A stretch of DNA of 64,000 bases from Scilla litardierei (taxonomy: Eukaryota; Streptophyta; Magnoliopsida; Asparagales; Asparagaceae): the NCBI GenBank assembly GCA_030789695.1, contig CM061132.1:161845442-161909441 (forward strand), read 5' to 3'. Under the pieces are notes generated by a model. The model saw nothing but the letters and a program-made list of their open reading frames with translations, was not told where the DNA came from and did no database searches. A program made the translations under genes and the position numbers. Below are positions 35,192 to 47,719 of this stretch, in pieces. Every line of letters begins with the position of its first letter. Within the stretch, counting starts at the first letter, position 1.

Positions 35192-37810
35192 TGTCACGCC
35201 CCGCTTCCCAAAAATGTGGAGGCGAGACGTGAGAAGGTCCGCTCAGACTTGAAGCTGAAAAGCCGCAAGTCCGATAAGCGTCAAATAGAACTACAAATGA
35301 CAGGTCATTGCAATGCAATACGAAAACAACAATAATAATAAGAGGGAGAGACAAATAAGATGTTCAATCTCAGATTATCCATTAATTAAATTACAATATC
35401 ACAGAAAAGCCACCAGGCTCAAAAGGGAAAAGCTAAGGCCCAACATGGCCAACAAAGTATAACATACATACAAAGGTGCCACGCACCAACAACTAACAGC
35501 AAACCTAAACAAAGAAGGGAACACGAGCGGTCTTCAAGACAGGCCCCTGGTGTCCACTCACCACCACAGCAAACATCAGCATCAGCAACACCATATCCCC
35601 TGCAACAAAGCTCTGGCTCTGGGTCTAACATGTGACACCCAAAAGAGAGAGGGGCACATGTCAGCAAGTCTGGAAAGACTTGTGCAAGGAAACTGAAAGT
35701 GAACTAGCAACCTAGCAGTTATAATAAGATGCAATGACATGGCATTTAAGTATGATGCGACAGTTTTAAAGGTAGGGAAGCCAATCACTCACGATGTAGC
35801 AAAAGCTACCAATCACTATTCGCGAATCACGATTATCACTGTTATCACTGTTTGTCACTGTTTGTCATGTACAAGTAAACACGTCAAGTCAAGTACAAGT
35901 ACAAGGGATCACTCAGCGAGTGCCCTATTGCCCGCAGGCTGTGTAATCAAGTCAAGTACAAGGGATCACCCACACATGGATGCCCTATTGCCCGCAGGCT
36001 GTATTCAAGCATCAAGTACAAGGGATCACTCAACGAGTGCCCTATTGCCCGCAGGCTGTGTTGAACTCGTCTTCTGGAACACGAGCCAGAAAGTGTATTT
36101 GGCATAGGATTGTGCCCACGCAAGGTGGGTGCCTAGCCGGAACAAATAGTACAAGTATGTAGCAAAGCTACGCAATCACGATGAGTGTTCAAGCATGCAA
36201 TGACATGAGCAGATATTCGCGTACCGTTAATTGAATTAAACGTGACATGCAAAGTGCAATGACATGAACATATATTCGCGTACCGTTAATTGAATTAAAT
36301 GTGACAGGCAAAATGCAATGACATGAACATATATTCGCGTACCGTTAATTGTAATTAAACATGACAGTTTAAAGATGCATGGATGACATGGCATGTAGTA
36401 AGGCGTACGAATAAGGAATTAAACATGGCAGTTTAATATGCATGAACAACAAGTTAAAAGGGTTGGATCTAGCTTCGTTCTTAAGCTAGATCAATTGAGG
36501 TGACGGATCTAGTTTCGTTGTCAAACTAGATCAAATAGGCGTCTAGGCGGCTATCATTTCACCGTCTAGTCTCTTTTACGCTAAAGCAAAGTAATGGCCT
36601 AAAACATGGCCTAAACCCTAAGTGGCAAGTTTCGCTTGCCTAGCACCGAGGAAGACGATCGCGAAGGTTCGTCCCACAAGCGCTAATCTACGGGGAAGGG
36701 AATCGCTGTCATGGAAACAATCATCAAACAACATCCATTATTATTAGGGTTTCACAAATATCAAGTGTGGGTTATGAGATTATTAAAGGAAGAATACTAC
36801 CAGTGAAGAAGCGGAGGAACGATGCCGAGCAACCACGGCAACGGAAGAACGATCCGGCTTAGATCTGGAAATGAGGGAAAACATGGAGAAATGGGTTTGG
36901 ATGAGGCTTTTGGGGATTTGATGGGGGTTTGAGGTTGAGGAGAGGTAGGATATGTGAAATGAGGGTTTGGATGATGATGGATGAGCTTGGGATGAAGGAT
37001 CAATGGTTTGGGGAAGAAGGGGGCTCAATGGGGGAGAAATTAGGTTTAGAGTTGAAGAAGAGGAAGAAGAAAACGTTTGGAGGGGTATTTATAGAGTTTG
37101 GTGGCGGCTAGGGTTTCCTGGGCTGATTAGTCGGTCAAAGAAGGATTGGTGACCGACTAGTTTGGGAACTAGTCGGTCGGTTGATCAACGCAGACCGACT
37201 AAGAGTAAACAGTAGCTCGCTCAGGAAAACTGGACTATGAGTTAGTCGGTCTGTGAAGGCTTGTCAACCGACTAGTTTGAGAACTAGTCGGTCGGTGAGC
37301 GTTCATTGACCGACTAAAGGCTGAATTCTGAGAGAGATCATGGAAATGAGAGTTAGTCGGTCTGAGAAGGATTCCTGACCGACTAGTTTAGCATCTAGTC
37401 GGTCGAAAGATGTTCTTAGACCGACTAAAGATAAACAGTAACTCCTGAATTATAATCAAAGCCCACTAGTCGGTCCATTAAGGATTGCCGACCGACTAGA
37501 TTGAGATCTAGTCGGTTGGTTCTCCTTCTTGAACCAACTAACGTGCACGAAAAGTGCCGATTCGAATCGCAGAGCTTCGGGAAGATTCCTATGGCTTCTA
37601 AGATCACTCTAACTCTAAGATATGAGCGATTTGAAGCTCGTCACGAATGACTTACTCTGAAATCGACGATCAAAGGAAGAAGCTAGAAAATCACGACGAA
37701 ACGATTGAACGTGAAAGCTATGGCGACGAAAACTACACATCCAATGAGAAAATCCACCAAGCATATATTTTAATATAGATAATCCAATTACACGAAAACC
37801 AGTCGTTACA
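35192..37810 (-). repeat. LARD 5' LTR
   Basis: A 2,619-bp LTR with TGTAACGACTGG at the 37810 edge and TGTCACGCC at the 35192 edge on the plus strand. It is almost identical to 28663-31292. Confidence 0.92.
37086..37093 (-). promoter_or_regulatory. TATA-like box in LARD 5' LTR
   Basis: Same sequence as in the 3' LTR. If the element is transcribed, the start would lie on the minus strand just below this position, giving an RNA that runs into the leader at 35191. Confidence 0.55.
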
Positions 37811-39398
37811 GCGTGTGAACGAATAATCTTCTGGTTGTCCGTAAATTTATCCGGTATAAGGTGTATTGTGTTCTGAATGTGAAGGATCTTCAGGATCTCA
37901 TCTTCACACGGATTAGTACGCGGATCATAACGAGACAAAGATTTATTGTCCTAAGAAATGGTCTCGGAAGCGTCAGGCTTCTTAGACTGTGTTCCCAGTT
38001 TAGGAAAAGTTTTCTCATCGAATTCACAGTCATCAAGACGTGCCTTAAATGCGTTCACCGTAAGAGGTTCCAGGTATCTAATAACAAAGGGTGAATCAAA
38101 CCCACTATAGATACCAAGACGACGCTGAGGACCCATTTTGGTCCTCTGAGGTGGGGCTATTGGGACATATACCGCATAACCAAACACTCTCAAATGAGAT
38201 ATATTTGGGGGTGCACCATATGCTAGTTGTATCATGGATAATATATGGCCACATGAGGGCCTTATTCTAATCAACGATGCGACATGCAATATAGCATGCT
38301 CCAAGCATCCACATGCAACTGGGATTGCATGAGCAATGGACGTGCAATCCATTGTAGTCTCTTTATAATCCATTCTAAGTGTGAACATTAGCTACAGGAT
38401 GTTCAACTTCAATACCCGTTAACCGGTAATAGTCTTCGAAAACTTGGAAGTGAATTTGCCCGCATTATCAAGACGTACTTTCTTGATATGATTATCGGGG
38501 AAATGAGCCTGCAACCTAATTATTTGTGCCAATAGTTTGGGAAAGCTAGGTTGCGAGTGGACAATAGGCACACATAAGACCATTTTATGGATGCATCAAT
38601 CGGTACCATGAAATACTGAAATGGGCCACTTGCGGCCATGAATTCTCTCTAGGAAGCCAGGAGACTATAATCCCACTTTCAGAATGGAGGGTCTCGTTAT
38701 TAGTTTTCCCTGAAAACAAGGGGGAAAAGAAAATTCACCCTTATGAAGAATCCTCAGGTTCTTCAAATTATGTCCACGGGATTCAGAAATAATGCGACGC
38801 ATCATAGCTGATTCAGGGTGACCAAGTCTAGTGTACCAGAGTTGAAACTCTGGCAATGAAATGCACTTCTGGTGCTTAGTCATATTGGCTGCTATTGGTT
38901 GAATATACGTGTGGTAGAGACTACGGGAGTCCCTTAAATCGTTCGTGGATGGACTTCTGGCCATCTTCTTGACAAGTCACATACATATATTCAATGTTTT
39001 CTTCATCTCTAGTTTCTAAGTGATATCCGTTAAAACGAATATCTTTGAAACTTAAGAGATTTCTATTAGATTTTGGAGAGAATAATGCATTTTTTATTTT
39101 AAGTCTTATGTTGTTTGGGAGCAATGTGATTGCTTCCCCAGATCCTTCGATTATGTTGGACAGTCCTGAAATCGTAATAACAGGACAGTTATATTTGTTT
39201 AAGCTATAAAAATAGCATGTATCGCGAAGGATATTGTGCGTTGAGGCACTGTCCACTAGGCACTCATACTTTATCTATTTATAAGCAAAATGAAAGTCTA
39301 TTTAAGTAAATGAAAAAATGCCATTCAAATAAAAGTGCTTTCAAATCAAATTACTGATGAAGCTACAGAAATTTAAATGCATAGATATAAGGTAGGGC

Positions 39399-40418
39399 TC
39401 AATCGAGCAGGTCGTCATTTTCGAAATCTTTTGCAGTGAACTTGGTGAGCGGTTGAACAGCCGCCAAGTTTGGTTCAGGCTGAGACTTCTGGCTTGCCTG
39501 GTACAGTTCTTGGAGGTGCCGAGGAGTGCTGTAGTTTTTGGACCAATGTCCAGTCATGCCACATTTATAACATTTATCCTCCCAGTTTTTTCTTAGGAAT
39601 TGACACTGGATCAATGTTCTTACGCTTCCATGTGAAGTTTCTCTTCCCTTTGTTATTGTTGGTCTGGGGTGGTGATCCTCTTGCTGGCTTCATTACAGCT
39701 TTCCCTTTGTTCTTTTTAGCCTTCTTCTTATTTTTCCACTTCTGGGGAGAAACATGGTGGGCTTCAGGGATAGGGGCAGTACCAGCAGGGCGCAAATTAT
39801 GAGTGGCAAGCAGCAAGTCTCTATTCTGCTCTGCCCTAAGAAGGCAAAAATCAAATCAGAGAACTTCGTGAAGTTATGTTCACGATACGGTTGCATGAGG
39901 ATTGCATTTTTCTCGTGAAACGAGGTAAATGTCTTTTCCAACATGAGATGCTCAGTCACTTCTTCACCGCACAACTTCAGGCGTGAGGTGATATTATGAA
40001 GTGTGGAGTTATACTCAGCAACAGACTTATAATCCTGAAGTCTGAGGGTTTCCCACTCATAACTGGCACGTGGTAATATTACATTAATTTGATGCTTATA
40101 ACGTGCCTCCAGCGCTTGCCACAACTCCAAAGGGTCTTCTACCGTTAAGTATTCAGCCTTTAAGGTCCGATCTATGTGTCTCCTGATATAGATAATGGCT
40201 TTCGCGTTATCTATGTCGAAGACAACTGTAGGAGAACGGCTAGATGGTTGTGCCACTTCAGGGGCATTGCTAGCAGGTGTCTCGGCCACTGTAGGGGCCA
40301 GAATCGAGTGGAGAAGTGCCATCGAACGCAAGTGGAACTTCAGGTCCACGCGCCAGCTAAGATAGTTCTTTTCCGCTGCATCAAGAACCTCGAGATCGAC
40401 GCTTGCCAATTTTACCAT
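39399..40418 (-). pseudogene. gag: copia gag pseudogene, right copy
   Basis: Starts at 40418 with MVKLASVDLEV. It is open for 241 codons through the Gag core, then shifts frame at about 39816 and again at about 39614. Without the MITE it shows the ancestral Gag better than the left copy. The zinc knuckle at about 39545-39575 is CYKCGMTGHWSKNYS, with Tyr replacing the fourth ligand exactly as in the left copy, so this change predates the duplication. It ends FENDDLLD then TGA. The acidic C-terminus and Lys-rich stretch are retained. Confidence 0.88.
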
Positions 40419-42083
40419 TTTAATCTATGCAATTTAAATAAGAATGTATTAATAATCAAACATCATGCTTAAAAGAAATAAATAAGAAAAAATGCGGGGA
40501 TCGGCCAGATACCCAAAACATAAAATGTCCAAAGTCCATATTACAGTCCATAAAGCAGATAAAGAAAAATACAATTTGGAAACCCTTTTGGGTCCCAGCA
40601 TTATGCGATCTTCTCCTCCATCTTCATAAGTAGTAACATCGGTCTTTAGCATAATACACAAATTCCACACTACAAAATTTCTCTCAGAAATGAAAAAAAA
40701 TTACAAAGAGAAGGAATATAATAAAAGGGTATCAAAAACTGGCCGATCCCAAAAATCGCATTTTGACTTATTTAAACATCCACGCAGTTATATATGCAAC
40801 AGACAAATAATAATAGCGTAGTATCACAGACATTACAAAAATCATCAAGCCCAAAATTGGATAAAACAATTTTATTTAAGTTAAAAGGATTAGTTGGACC
40901 ACGGGGAAACGTCATTCATCTTTAAGTTAGGTAACTAAAGATAGAGCGGTCTCTGGATCCGTTTAACCAATTTAACTTAAATTAATTTTCTATCCAAAGC
41001 TAAAGAGATTAATAATTGAAAAGAAGTAGATAAAATAACATAATCCGCAAGTCCTGAATATCAGGGTACTAAATCAATTTAAATTTGGCCTTGCTGGTAA
41101 GTCGCGGGGGGGGGGGGGGGGCAAGATGCGGGCTGCAGGCCCGATAGCAAAATAATACTCATATTAATTTTTTAATATTATTAACTGGGCTTCTGGCCCA
41201 ATAAACAGCCAAAATAATTTATTGTTCATATTTGGGCTGCATGCCCATGGGTTGTAATATTCAAAATTAAATTTAACACAAGCCCTAAAAACAAACATTA
41301 GGGTATTGGTTAAAGAAATCTAAAAAGCCCCCAAACCCCTCATTTTACAGATAGTGTCCCTCTCCCTCCCATGTCTATGTAAAACAGCGCGCCCCCGTCT
41401 AGGAGGGGCGGCAGCCGGAAGCCCCCCCCCCGTCCGAGGTGGGGCATAGGCCTGAGGCCCCGGCAACACAGAGAACCCTAGAACCCCCCCCCCCCCCCCG
41501 GTCATCGGGGTGGGGGGCGGGCCAACGCACAGAGGACCCCCCCCCCCCCCCCCGCCGGGGGGGCGGTCGCACAGAGATTCCCCCGTCGGGGGGCGTTACA
41601 CAGAGCCCCCCCCCCCTCCCCCGCCGGGGGGGTCGTCGCACAGATCCCCCCCTTCGGGTGGGGGGGCGTCGCACTGATCCCCCCCCCCCCGCCAGGGGGG
41701 GTGCGACAGAGGCCATCGGTGGGCAAGGGGGTGGGAGATGAACGGTTTATTGCATTTTTTAATTTTGATATTAATTAGAATATTGCAGATTTATACAAGC
41801 CTATATAAAAGCTGTGTAAAATCTAGCAAACTATATTTTGCAATTGTCTACGTGATCGAAAAAGTTTACATCTAGATCAAAGATCTAGGGACGATCGTAA
41901 TAAAAAATCCATAGATCGAAATCCCCGCTCCCGATATGCAAAAAAGATCGTCGAAACGGTTCGCTGCAACGGTTTTCCGCAAGCCGGATCGCCGCAACAA
42001 TTGATTCCTTCGCGCGTATGAGGTTAATTTTGAGGTGATACTGGAGAAAAGCTCAAAAGATGAGAGCTTCGGTGTTAATAACG
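40419..42083 (-). other. Copia untranslated leader, right copy
   Basis: Leader between the 5' LTR and gag. It includes the C/G minisatellite (41395-41715), a G17-type homopolymer near 41105-41121, and the 73-codon frame (40449-40670) shared with the left copy. No other gene. Confidence 0.7.
41395..41715 (-). repeat. C/G-rich minisatellite in copia leader, right copy
   Basis: Mirror of 119-500 with fewer and differently arranged units. The difference in unit number between copies shows that the array is unstable. Confidence 0.85.
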
Positions 42084-42259
42084 TGTTATAATTTGGAGAA
42101 AAAAGAGTAACCATGGCCATGAGCCATGGTTCTATATTTATTTATCTCCTAAGGAATGTGAAAGAGCATGAACACCAAAGGTCCTCATTACTCCAATAAG
42201 TGGGGAGTAATGGAGGGATAAAGTGGTGGGGAGGCCAAAGGCCTCCCTCACTCACAACA
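42084..42259 (-). repeat. copia 5' LTR, right copy
   Basis: A 176-bp LTR with TGTTATAATTTGG at the lower edge and CACTCACAACA at the upper edge on the plus strand. It is followed by the target duplication GTATT (42260-42264). Confidence 0.92.
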
Positions 42260-42264
42260 GTATT

Positions 42265-42818
42265 TACGTTTTGGTTTAATATTTGATTAATCAATTAATT
42301 GTTTCAAGACAAAAAAATCGTTTGTGGGCCGTACATGATCTTAGTTGGGTGGTGGGAGGGGTTACGGGAGGTAAAGAGTGCGATGGGGTTGATGGGTTTC
42401 GGGTCGGGTTTGGTTTATGGGTTAGTGGGTTCGGTTTAATGGGTGTTTTTATAAAATTAATTTAAAAATTCAAATTGATTCTTAAATTTTCACAAAAAAA
42501 TTCTAAAAATTACATAAATTAAATTTTTTGAAATTATATGATTTTATTTCTGTGCAAAATATATGAAATTTAAGTTATGATCATTGCAAATTTTATAGTA
42601 AATTTTAGATGTAAATAAAAAACTCGATGGAAGATAATAAGAAGAATACGCCTTAGCTATTAATCCTAGAATAAAAATTAAAAACGATGGAAGTGTTGAT
42701 TCGTAACAGAATGGTTGAGCAGGGATCCATTACATGAACAATTCTATTCATTGACGTTTCTTGTGAAACAAAGGTGTGTTACCAATTGTTATGGATCAAT
42801 GTTGAAATTATGTTAACA
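42265..42818. other. Host spacer between copia and gypsy elements
   Basis: AT-rich sequence with a G/T-rich patch near 42340-42440. No gene or repeat boundary is recognised. It ends at the target duplication ATAAC (42819-42823). Confidence 0.5.
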
Positions 42819-42823
42819 ATAAC

Positions 42824-43451
42824 TGACGAAGCCCCGATGTTCAACAAGATTTCCAAGAATAAGACTTCGTCAACAATGGCGAAATCGATCAGAATTTTAT
42901 TAATAGAAGTGAAAAATTACAGACCAAACAAAGCAAAAAGAAAAAATACGAGAAAAAATCTATATTGATCTTCGATGCCTTCTTTCTTACACCCAATAGC
43001 TTTTTATAGCTTTTTATAGCTCTTCTAATTACATCCTAACAACCTCTAACAGAATTTCTTCTAACGCCCGAACCGTCGTAACGGACTAACCGCATACATG
43101 AGTCGCTCGTCGGAGAAGACGAAGGTTGCAACCGTCAAACAGAATGGTCAGAAGAGAGGGTATTTCGTCGAACACCCGAGCTCAGCTCTACAAGACCCCA
43201 AGGCTCGAGCTCCTGCAACGGATATAATGGGGGCCCCTTTCTAATTGAGTTGGACGCTTCAGATCGCTTCTTGCCCTTCCATCTACGGCCCAGAATTAAA
43301 ATGCTACAAACGGTCCGATCTCCATCAGCTATTCATCCAACGGAGGAGTTTTAAAGCCCCCTCCCCGCTAAGCCTTCGTTCGTCTTCCCCCTCCAGCATC
43401 TCCTTCCCACTTATCTGAACTTCCACCGCTTCGCCCATTTGGGTTCTAACA
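42824..43451 (-). repeat. 3' LTR of minus-strand gypsy element
   Basis: A 628-bp LTR, TGTTAGAACCC to its lower edge at TGACGAAGCCCC (plus strand). It is similar to 58488-59107 with several small indels. The pol frame runs through the polypurine tract into this LTR. Confidence 0.88.
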
Positions 43452-45677
43452 TTCCCTCCCCTGTGACGAGACCTTGCCTCAAGGTCGAATGAAGGAAAAC
43501 GCTTCACCAAATCCCAGTACGACTCCCAGGTTGCATCTTCGACTGTTCTCTGCCTCCATTTAATAAGAACATGTAACGTCAAAGCTCGCCGTTCTTTAAT
43601 TACTCGACGATCCAGTATCGACTCGGGCTCATCTATAAGTTCCTCCGTATAACTCGGTTGATTGTCCTGCACCATAGTACCGGCACCCACCTTTCTTTTG
43701 AGCTGAGAAACATGGAACACAGTGTGGACGTGGGCAGACTCCGGTAGCTCAAGCTTGTACGCAACTTCTCCGATGCGAGCTAAAACCTTATAAGGCCCAT
43801 AATACTTGGGTGATAGCTTATGCGTCTTCCATATTGTATACTAATTTGTCTATAATGTTGCAATTTCAAGTAAACCCAATCTCCTTCACAAAAATTTCTC
43901 TCCGTTCGGTGTTCATCTGCATACCTCCGCATCCGATCTCGAGCATTGTTAAGATTATCTTTAAGTAATTGCAGAGCCACTTCCCGTGTAAACAACACAT
44001 CGTCGACCTCCACTACTCTAGATGCATGTGGCAAGTAAGAGATAAGCGTAGGAGCAGCTCTCCCATATAATGCCTCAAATGGGGTCATTTGAGTTGAACT
44101 CTTCCAGGAAGAATTGAACCAAAACTCAACTAACGGACGCCATTTAACCCATTCATGAGGCTTGTGTCCACAAAAACAACGGAGGTAGCACTCCAAGCTG
44201 CGGTTAGTCACTTCCGTCTGCACGTCGCTTTGGGATGATAAGCTGAACTGTGAGCAATAGTAGTACCCTGCAATCTAAACAACTCAGTCCAAAAAATGAC
44301 TTGTGAAAATTGCATCACGATCATAGACAATGGTAGAAGGAAGCCCATGATACTTGAAGACACCTTTGAAGAGCACTTGAGCCACATCTTTTGCTGAAAA
44401 TGGATGTTTGAGATGAAAAAATGGGAATATTTTGTTAAACTATCCACAACCACATAGATCACACTAAAACCCTTGCACAAAGGCAAACCCACCACAAAAT
44501 CCATTGATATGCTTTCCCACACATGATTATGGAATGGCAAAGGCTGAAGGAGCCCAGGGTAAGCTACATTTTTTGATTTGTTTCTTTGACAAATTTTGCA
44601 TTCCCTCACAAACTGACGGACTCCTCTTTTTATTCCCACCAAGTGGAAAGACTTTCTCAATCTGTGCAGTGTCCTCAGCGCAGCCGAATGTCCCCCCCAA
44701 AGCTGTGATGTGGAATTCCTTGAGTAACATGTGTTGAAGTTCCTTAGAACCAGGACTAAGCAATATTCTCCCCTTATAATAGTACAACCCTTTTCACCTT
44801 GGTGTACTTTGGTGCCACATGATTCCCTTGTTGCATCTTCTGTTCTACTTCTGCAAAATATGGATCATTACTCACCATATTTTTAATTTCGGCAATCCAA
44901 TCACATTGCGGAGCAGAGATGTGGTATATGGAGCAAAAGTCCTCTTCTATATTCCCACTGTTATCCACTTCTCTTGACAAGCTATCAGCAGCTCTATTAC
45001 TCTTCCCAGGGTTGTATTCCACCTTGTAATTGTAAGCTTGCATCTTCATCAACCACTTACCTTGTAACCCTTGTTGCACCTTTTGATCCAGTAAGTGTCT
45101 CAAACTTTGATGATCAGTACGGATAGTAACTTCCTCCTCATCAAATACTGATCCATCTTGTTACTGCTAGGATTATAGCCAATAATTCGTTCTCATAAGT
45201 TGACAGGAACAATTTCCTCCCTGTCATTTTGGTGCTAAAGTATGCAATTGGTTGGCCTCTTTGCATTAAAACTGCTCCTATCCCTCTCCCTGGAGCATAA
45301 CACTCCAACACAAAATCCTCATTGAAATTGGGCATTGCCAACACTGGAGCAGTAGACAATGCGTCCTTTCAATGCTTCAAAAGATTGCTACGCTGCATCA
45401 TTCCACCCAAAGTTCTCCTTCTTCAATAGGTCTGTTAAAGGAGCTGCTAAACCTCCAAAACCTTTAACGAATTTCCTATAGTACATAGGAAGACCCAGGA
45501 ATCCCCTGACTGCCTTGGCGTTCTTGGGCGTTGGCCAATTTTTCTCAGCCTCTACTTTCTTTGGCTCCATAGCTACCCTCTTACTTGAAATTACATGTCC
45601 CAAATACCCCACAGACCTTTGTCCAAAAGAACACTTGGACAGTTTCACCACCAAAGTGGTGATCTGTGAGTATCTGC
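43325..45677 (-). pseudogene. pol: gypsy pol, 3' part: end of RT, RNase H, integrase, chromodomain-like tail
   Basis: The RT remainder continues from the MITE at 45677 (KLSKCSFGQRSVGYLGHVIS, about 45595-45654). RNase H is at about 44985-45359, with an inactivating break near 45140. Integrase is at about 43780-44800, with zinc-binding residues (CKICQ), core segment SMDFVVGLP, and frame breaks near 44215 and 44660. The tail (43452-43720) has HVSQLKR and a chromodomain-like IKWRQRTVEDATWES, a module that in chromoviruses targets integration to chromatin. Many frameshifts make it non-functional. Confidence 0.82.
43452..43463 (-). other. Polypurine tract of minus-strand gypsy element
   Basis: In the element's sense this is AGGGGAGGGAA, directly before the 3' LTR (TGTTAGAAC). 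It would prime plus-strand DNA synthesis. Confidence 0.75.
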
Positions 45678-46429
45678 TAGGGGTGTGCGGGTCCGGGTAC
45701 CCTGTTTTTTGATGTTACCCGGACCCTACCCGGTAAGGGACCGGTTCCTAAAATTTGGACCCGAAACCTACCCAGTTGGACCCTATTCCCGGACCCCTAC
45801 CCGGACCCTATGGTTCCGGGTAGGTTCCGGGTACCCTGTAAAAAATCTATTTTGTGATGCATTATGAACAATAATTTCCAAATGATCTGTGCATGACAAT
45901 TACCTCAAATACATATGACTAAAGACCAATCTGGAAGTAAAATATTGTCTCTAGTCTCTTTCTTCAGTGATAAAGGTATACTGATCAGTCATTTCTACTA
46001 GATAAAGCTAGACATATGGAAGAATGATTCACGTTTATCTCTACTGCTCTTTTGAACGCATAAGAGAACAATATGATCTTTGATTCATATGCATTGTTTG
46101 ATGTACTTACGCGTTGCTCAGAACTTCAGGATGCAAGTTGTACTCCCTAATATTATAAGTTCAAATTAGATACATTCAGGGTGGATCACTCTTATATATG
46201 TTGATCATTAATATTATAATATATAAAAAAATTAAATATATAAAATATCGGTTCCGGTTCTGGTTACCCGCTCCCTATAAACGGGAACCGGAACCGGACC
46301 CGATACCCGTCGGTTCCTAATTTTTCTACCCGGAACCTACCCGGAACCGATAACTATCTACCCAGAACCTACCCGTTCGGGTAGGTTCCAATCGGATATC
46401 TGGGTACCCTGTACCCATGCACACCCCTA
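45678..46429. mobile_element. hAT-type MITE in gypsy RT
   Basis: A 752-bp element with termini TAGGGGTGTGCGGGTCC and the complement of TGCACACCCCTA, flanked by a perfect 8-bp duplication GTATCTGC (45670-45677 and 46430-46437). The subterminal regions are packed with GGGTAGGTTCCGGGTACC-type words, and the centre is AT-rich. No transposase. It splits the reverse transcriptase after the FFDDILLHS active-site segment. Confidence 0.92.
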
Positions 46430-47560
46430 GTATCTGCAATACTGTTCTCAAATGCTCCAAATGAGTATCCCAATCTTTACTGTGTAATAATATGTCATCA
46501 AAGAACACAATGACAAACTTCATGAGGTGAGCTTTGAAGATAGTATTCATAAGAGATTGAAATGTGGATGGTGAGTTGGTTAATCCAAAGGGCATTACAA
46601 GAAATTCATAATGACCTTCATGAGTACGAAATGTAGTTTTAAAAATATCCACATCACTCATACGTATTTGATGATGTCCTGACCTTAAGTCCAGATTGGG
46701 AAAAAATTAAGCTCCAAACAATTCATCTAAAAGTTCATCTATAATAGGAATATGGAACTTATCTTTGATTGTTTGCTGGTTGATAGACCTGTAGTCTACG
46801 CACATGCACCAACTACCATCAGCCTTTCTAACCATTACTATAGGGGATGCATAGGGACTGAAACTGGGTCTAATTGTTCCTGCTTCCAACATTTCAGATA
46901 CTTGCTTTTCAATTTCTGCTTTACGGATATATGCATGCTTGTAAGGTCTAACACACACAGGTTTAGCTCCCACCTCAGTTGGAATTCTGTGGTCAAATGC
47001 CATCCTAGGAGGTAGGCCCTCAGGTTCATTAAACACTTCAGGAAATTGTTCCAGGATCTCCTTCACTTCCCCAGGAAAATTCTCCACTTCAATTTGCAGC
47101 AATTGTTTACTAGTTGAAGCTGCTTCCAACTCCAAAAAGTTGAGTTGCAACCAATATCCCTCACCTTGATGTCTGAATGCCTTGTGTATTCCCTTTTCAT
47201 CAACTATCTGAGAATTAGAGGGTAAGACTCACTGCCACAAACATTCCATCCCTTTCAAATTAAACTTCATTTGCAACTTTTTGAAGTTAAAAATAATATC
47301 ATCCAGCTGCCTCAGTCGTTGTGTACCCAGTACCACTTGTTGTCCCCCCAATGGAAATATCAACAAATTGACTGTTATCTGTGCATTTTGGCAATGGATC
47401 TGAACTCCTTGACACACCCAAGTTCCCTGCAATTTCTCTCCAGTAGCTACTATGACATGAAAAGAATCAGACTGCTCCACCTCTAAGCCTAAGGACATTA
47501 CCAATACAGGGTGTATGAAATTATGGGTGGACCCCGTATCTACCAAAATGCTCACATTTT
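46430..47560 (-). pseudogene. pol: gypsy pol, 5' part: protease and reverse transcriptase N-terminal part
   Basis: The protease at 47229-47555 has the active site LVDTGSTHNFI. RT at 46430-47150 has the conserved segments RPSFSPYASPIVMVRKADGS, CVDYRSINQ and catalytic FFDDIL (the usual gypsy alternative to YxDD). A break of about 45 bp near 46662-46707 shifts frame between the first two RT segments. Protease cleaves the polyprotein and RT copies the RNA to DNA in the particle. The MITE ends this segment at 46430. Confidence 0.85.
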
Positions 47561-47719
47561 GTCACTTGATACTACCCGTCAGCCTGAGGGTTTGAGCTGC
47601 GGGGATTCCTGTTAGTGCATGAATAGATATGGAAGGAGAGTCTTCTACATTCATTTTCTGCAGCTCTTGACTAATTCCTTCCTCAACACTCCCAGATTCC
47701 TTCTCAAACTCTAAGGTGG

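Larger units (their letters stand above)
28663..37810 (-). mobile_element. LARD: non-coding LTR retrotransposon related to Tekay-like element
   Basis: A 9,148-bp element with two nearly identical LTRs of about 2.6 kb around a 3.9-kb interior without retroviral domains. A perfect 5-bp duplication GCGTG flanks it (28658-28662 and 37811-37815). In the minus sense the LTRs run TGTAACGACTGG to GCGTGACA. The LTR edges, the roughly 140-bp leader after the 5' LTR (GGTTTTATTGGTGGCCCATG), and the 3' tail (TCCGAGGACGGA and a purine tract before TGTAACGACTGG) match the coding element at 48204-57879. It is therefore a non-autonomous partner that would need proteins supplied in trans. The near-identity of its LTRs indicates a recent insertion. 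Confidence 0.92.
26779..39274 (-). pseudogene. pol: copia pol pseudogene, right copy, split by LARD
   Basis: The same protease, integrase, reverse transcriptase and RNase H order as the left copy, read on the minus strand. Protease is at about 38921-39274 (active site DSASTHN, less decayed than on the left). Integrase is at about 37951-38964, with two frame breaks around 38390-38665. The stretch leading to the reverse transcriptase is interrupted by the LARD at 28663-37810. Reverse transcriptase is at 27732-28406, a 224-residue open segment that lacks the left copy's stop after VAxGFSQ. RNase H is at 26779-27635, with breaks near 27285. At the LARD site about 17 bp present on the left (CACGTTCCTGCTACCAA) is missing, bounded by CACG repeats. 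Confidence 0.88.
19013..41839 (-). repeat. Right arm of giant inverted repeat
   Basis: This is the minus-strand counterpart of 1-14910. It is longer because a 9.1-kb LARD (28663-37810) is inserted in its copia element. The copia in both arms is flanked on the inner side by the same sequence (AATAC at 7290-7294, GTATT at 26349-26353), so copia was present before the duplication. The array in this arm continues inward past the matching part, to about 16930, giving one more repeat unit than the left arm retains. Confidence 0.85.
26354..42259 (-). mobile_element. Ty1/copia retrotransposon, right copy, with nested LARD
   Basis: A minus-strand copia element with both LTRs (5' LTR 42084-42259, 3' LTR 26354-26524) and a perfect 5-bp target duplication GTATT (26349-26353 and 42260-42264). 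Without the nested LARD (28663-37810) it is about 6.75 kb. Domain order is the same as in the left copy, and gag and pol are similarly decayed. The sequence after the 5' LTR, reading in the element's sense, is CGTTATTAACACCG, not a standard full-length tRNA-iMet site. Confidence 0.93.
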
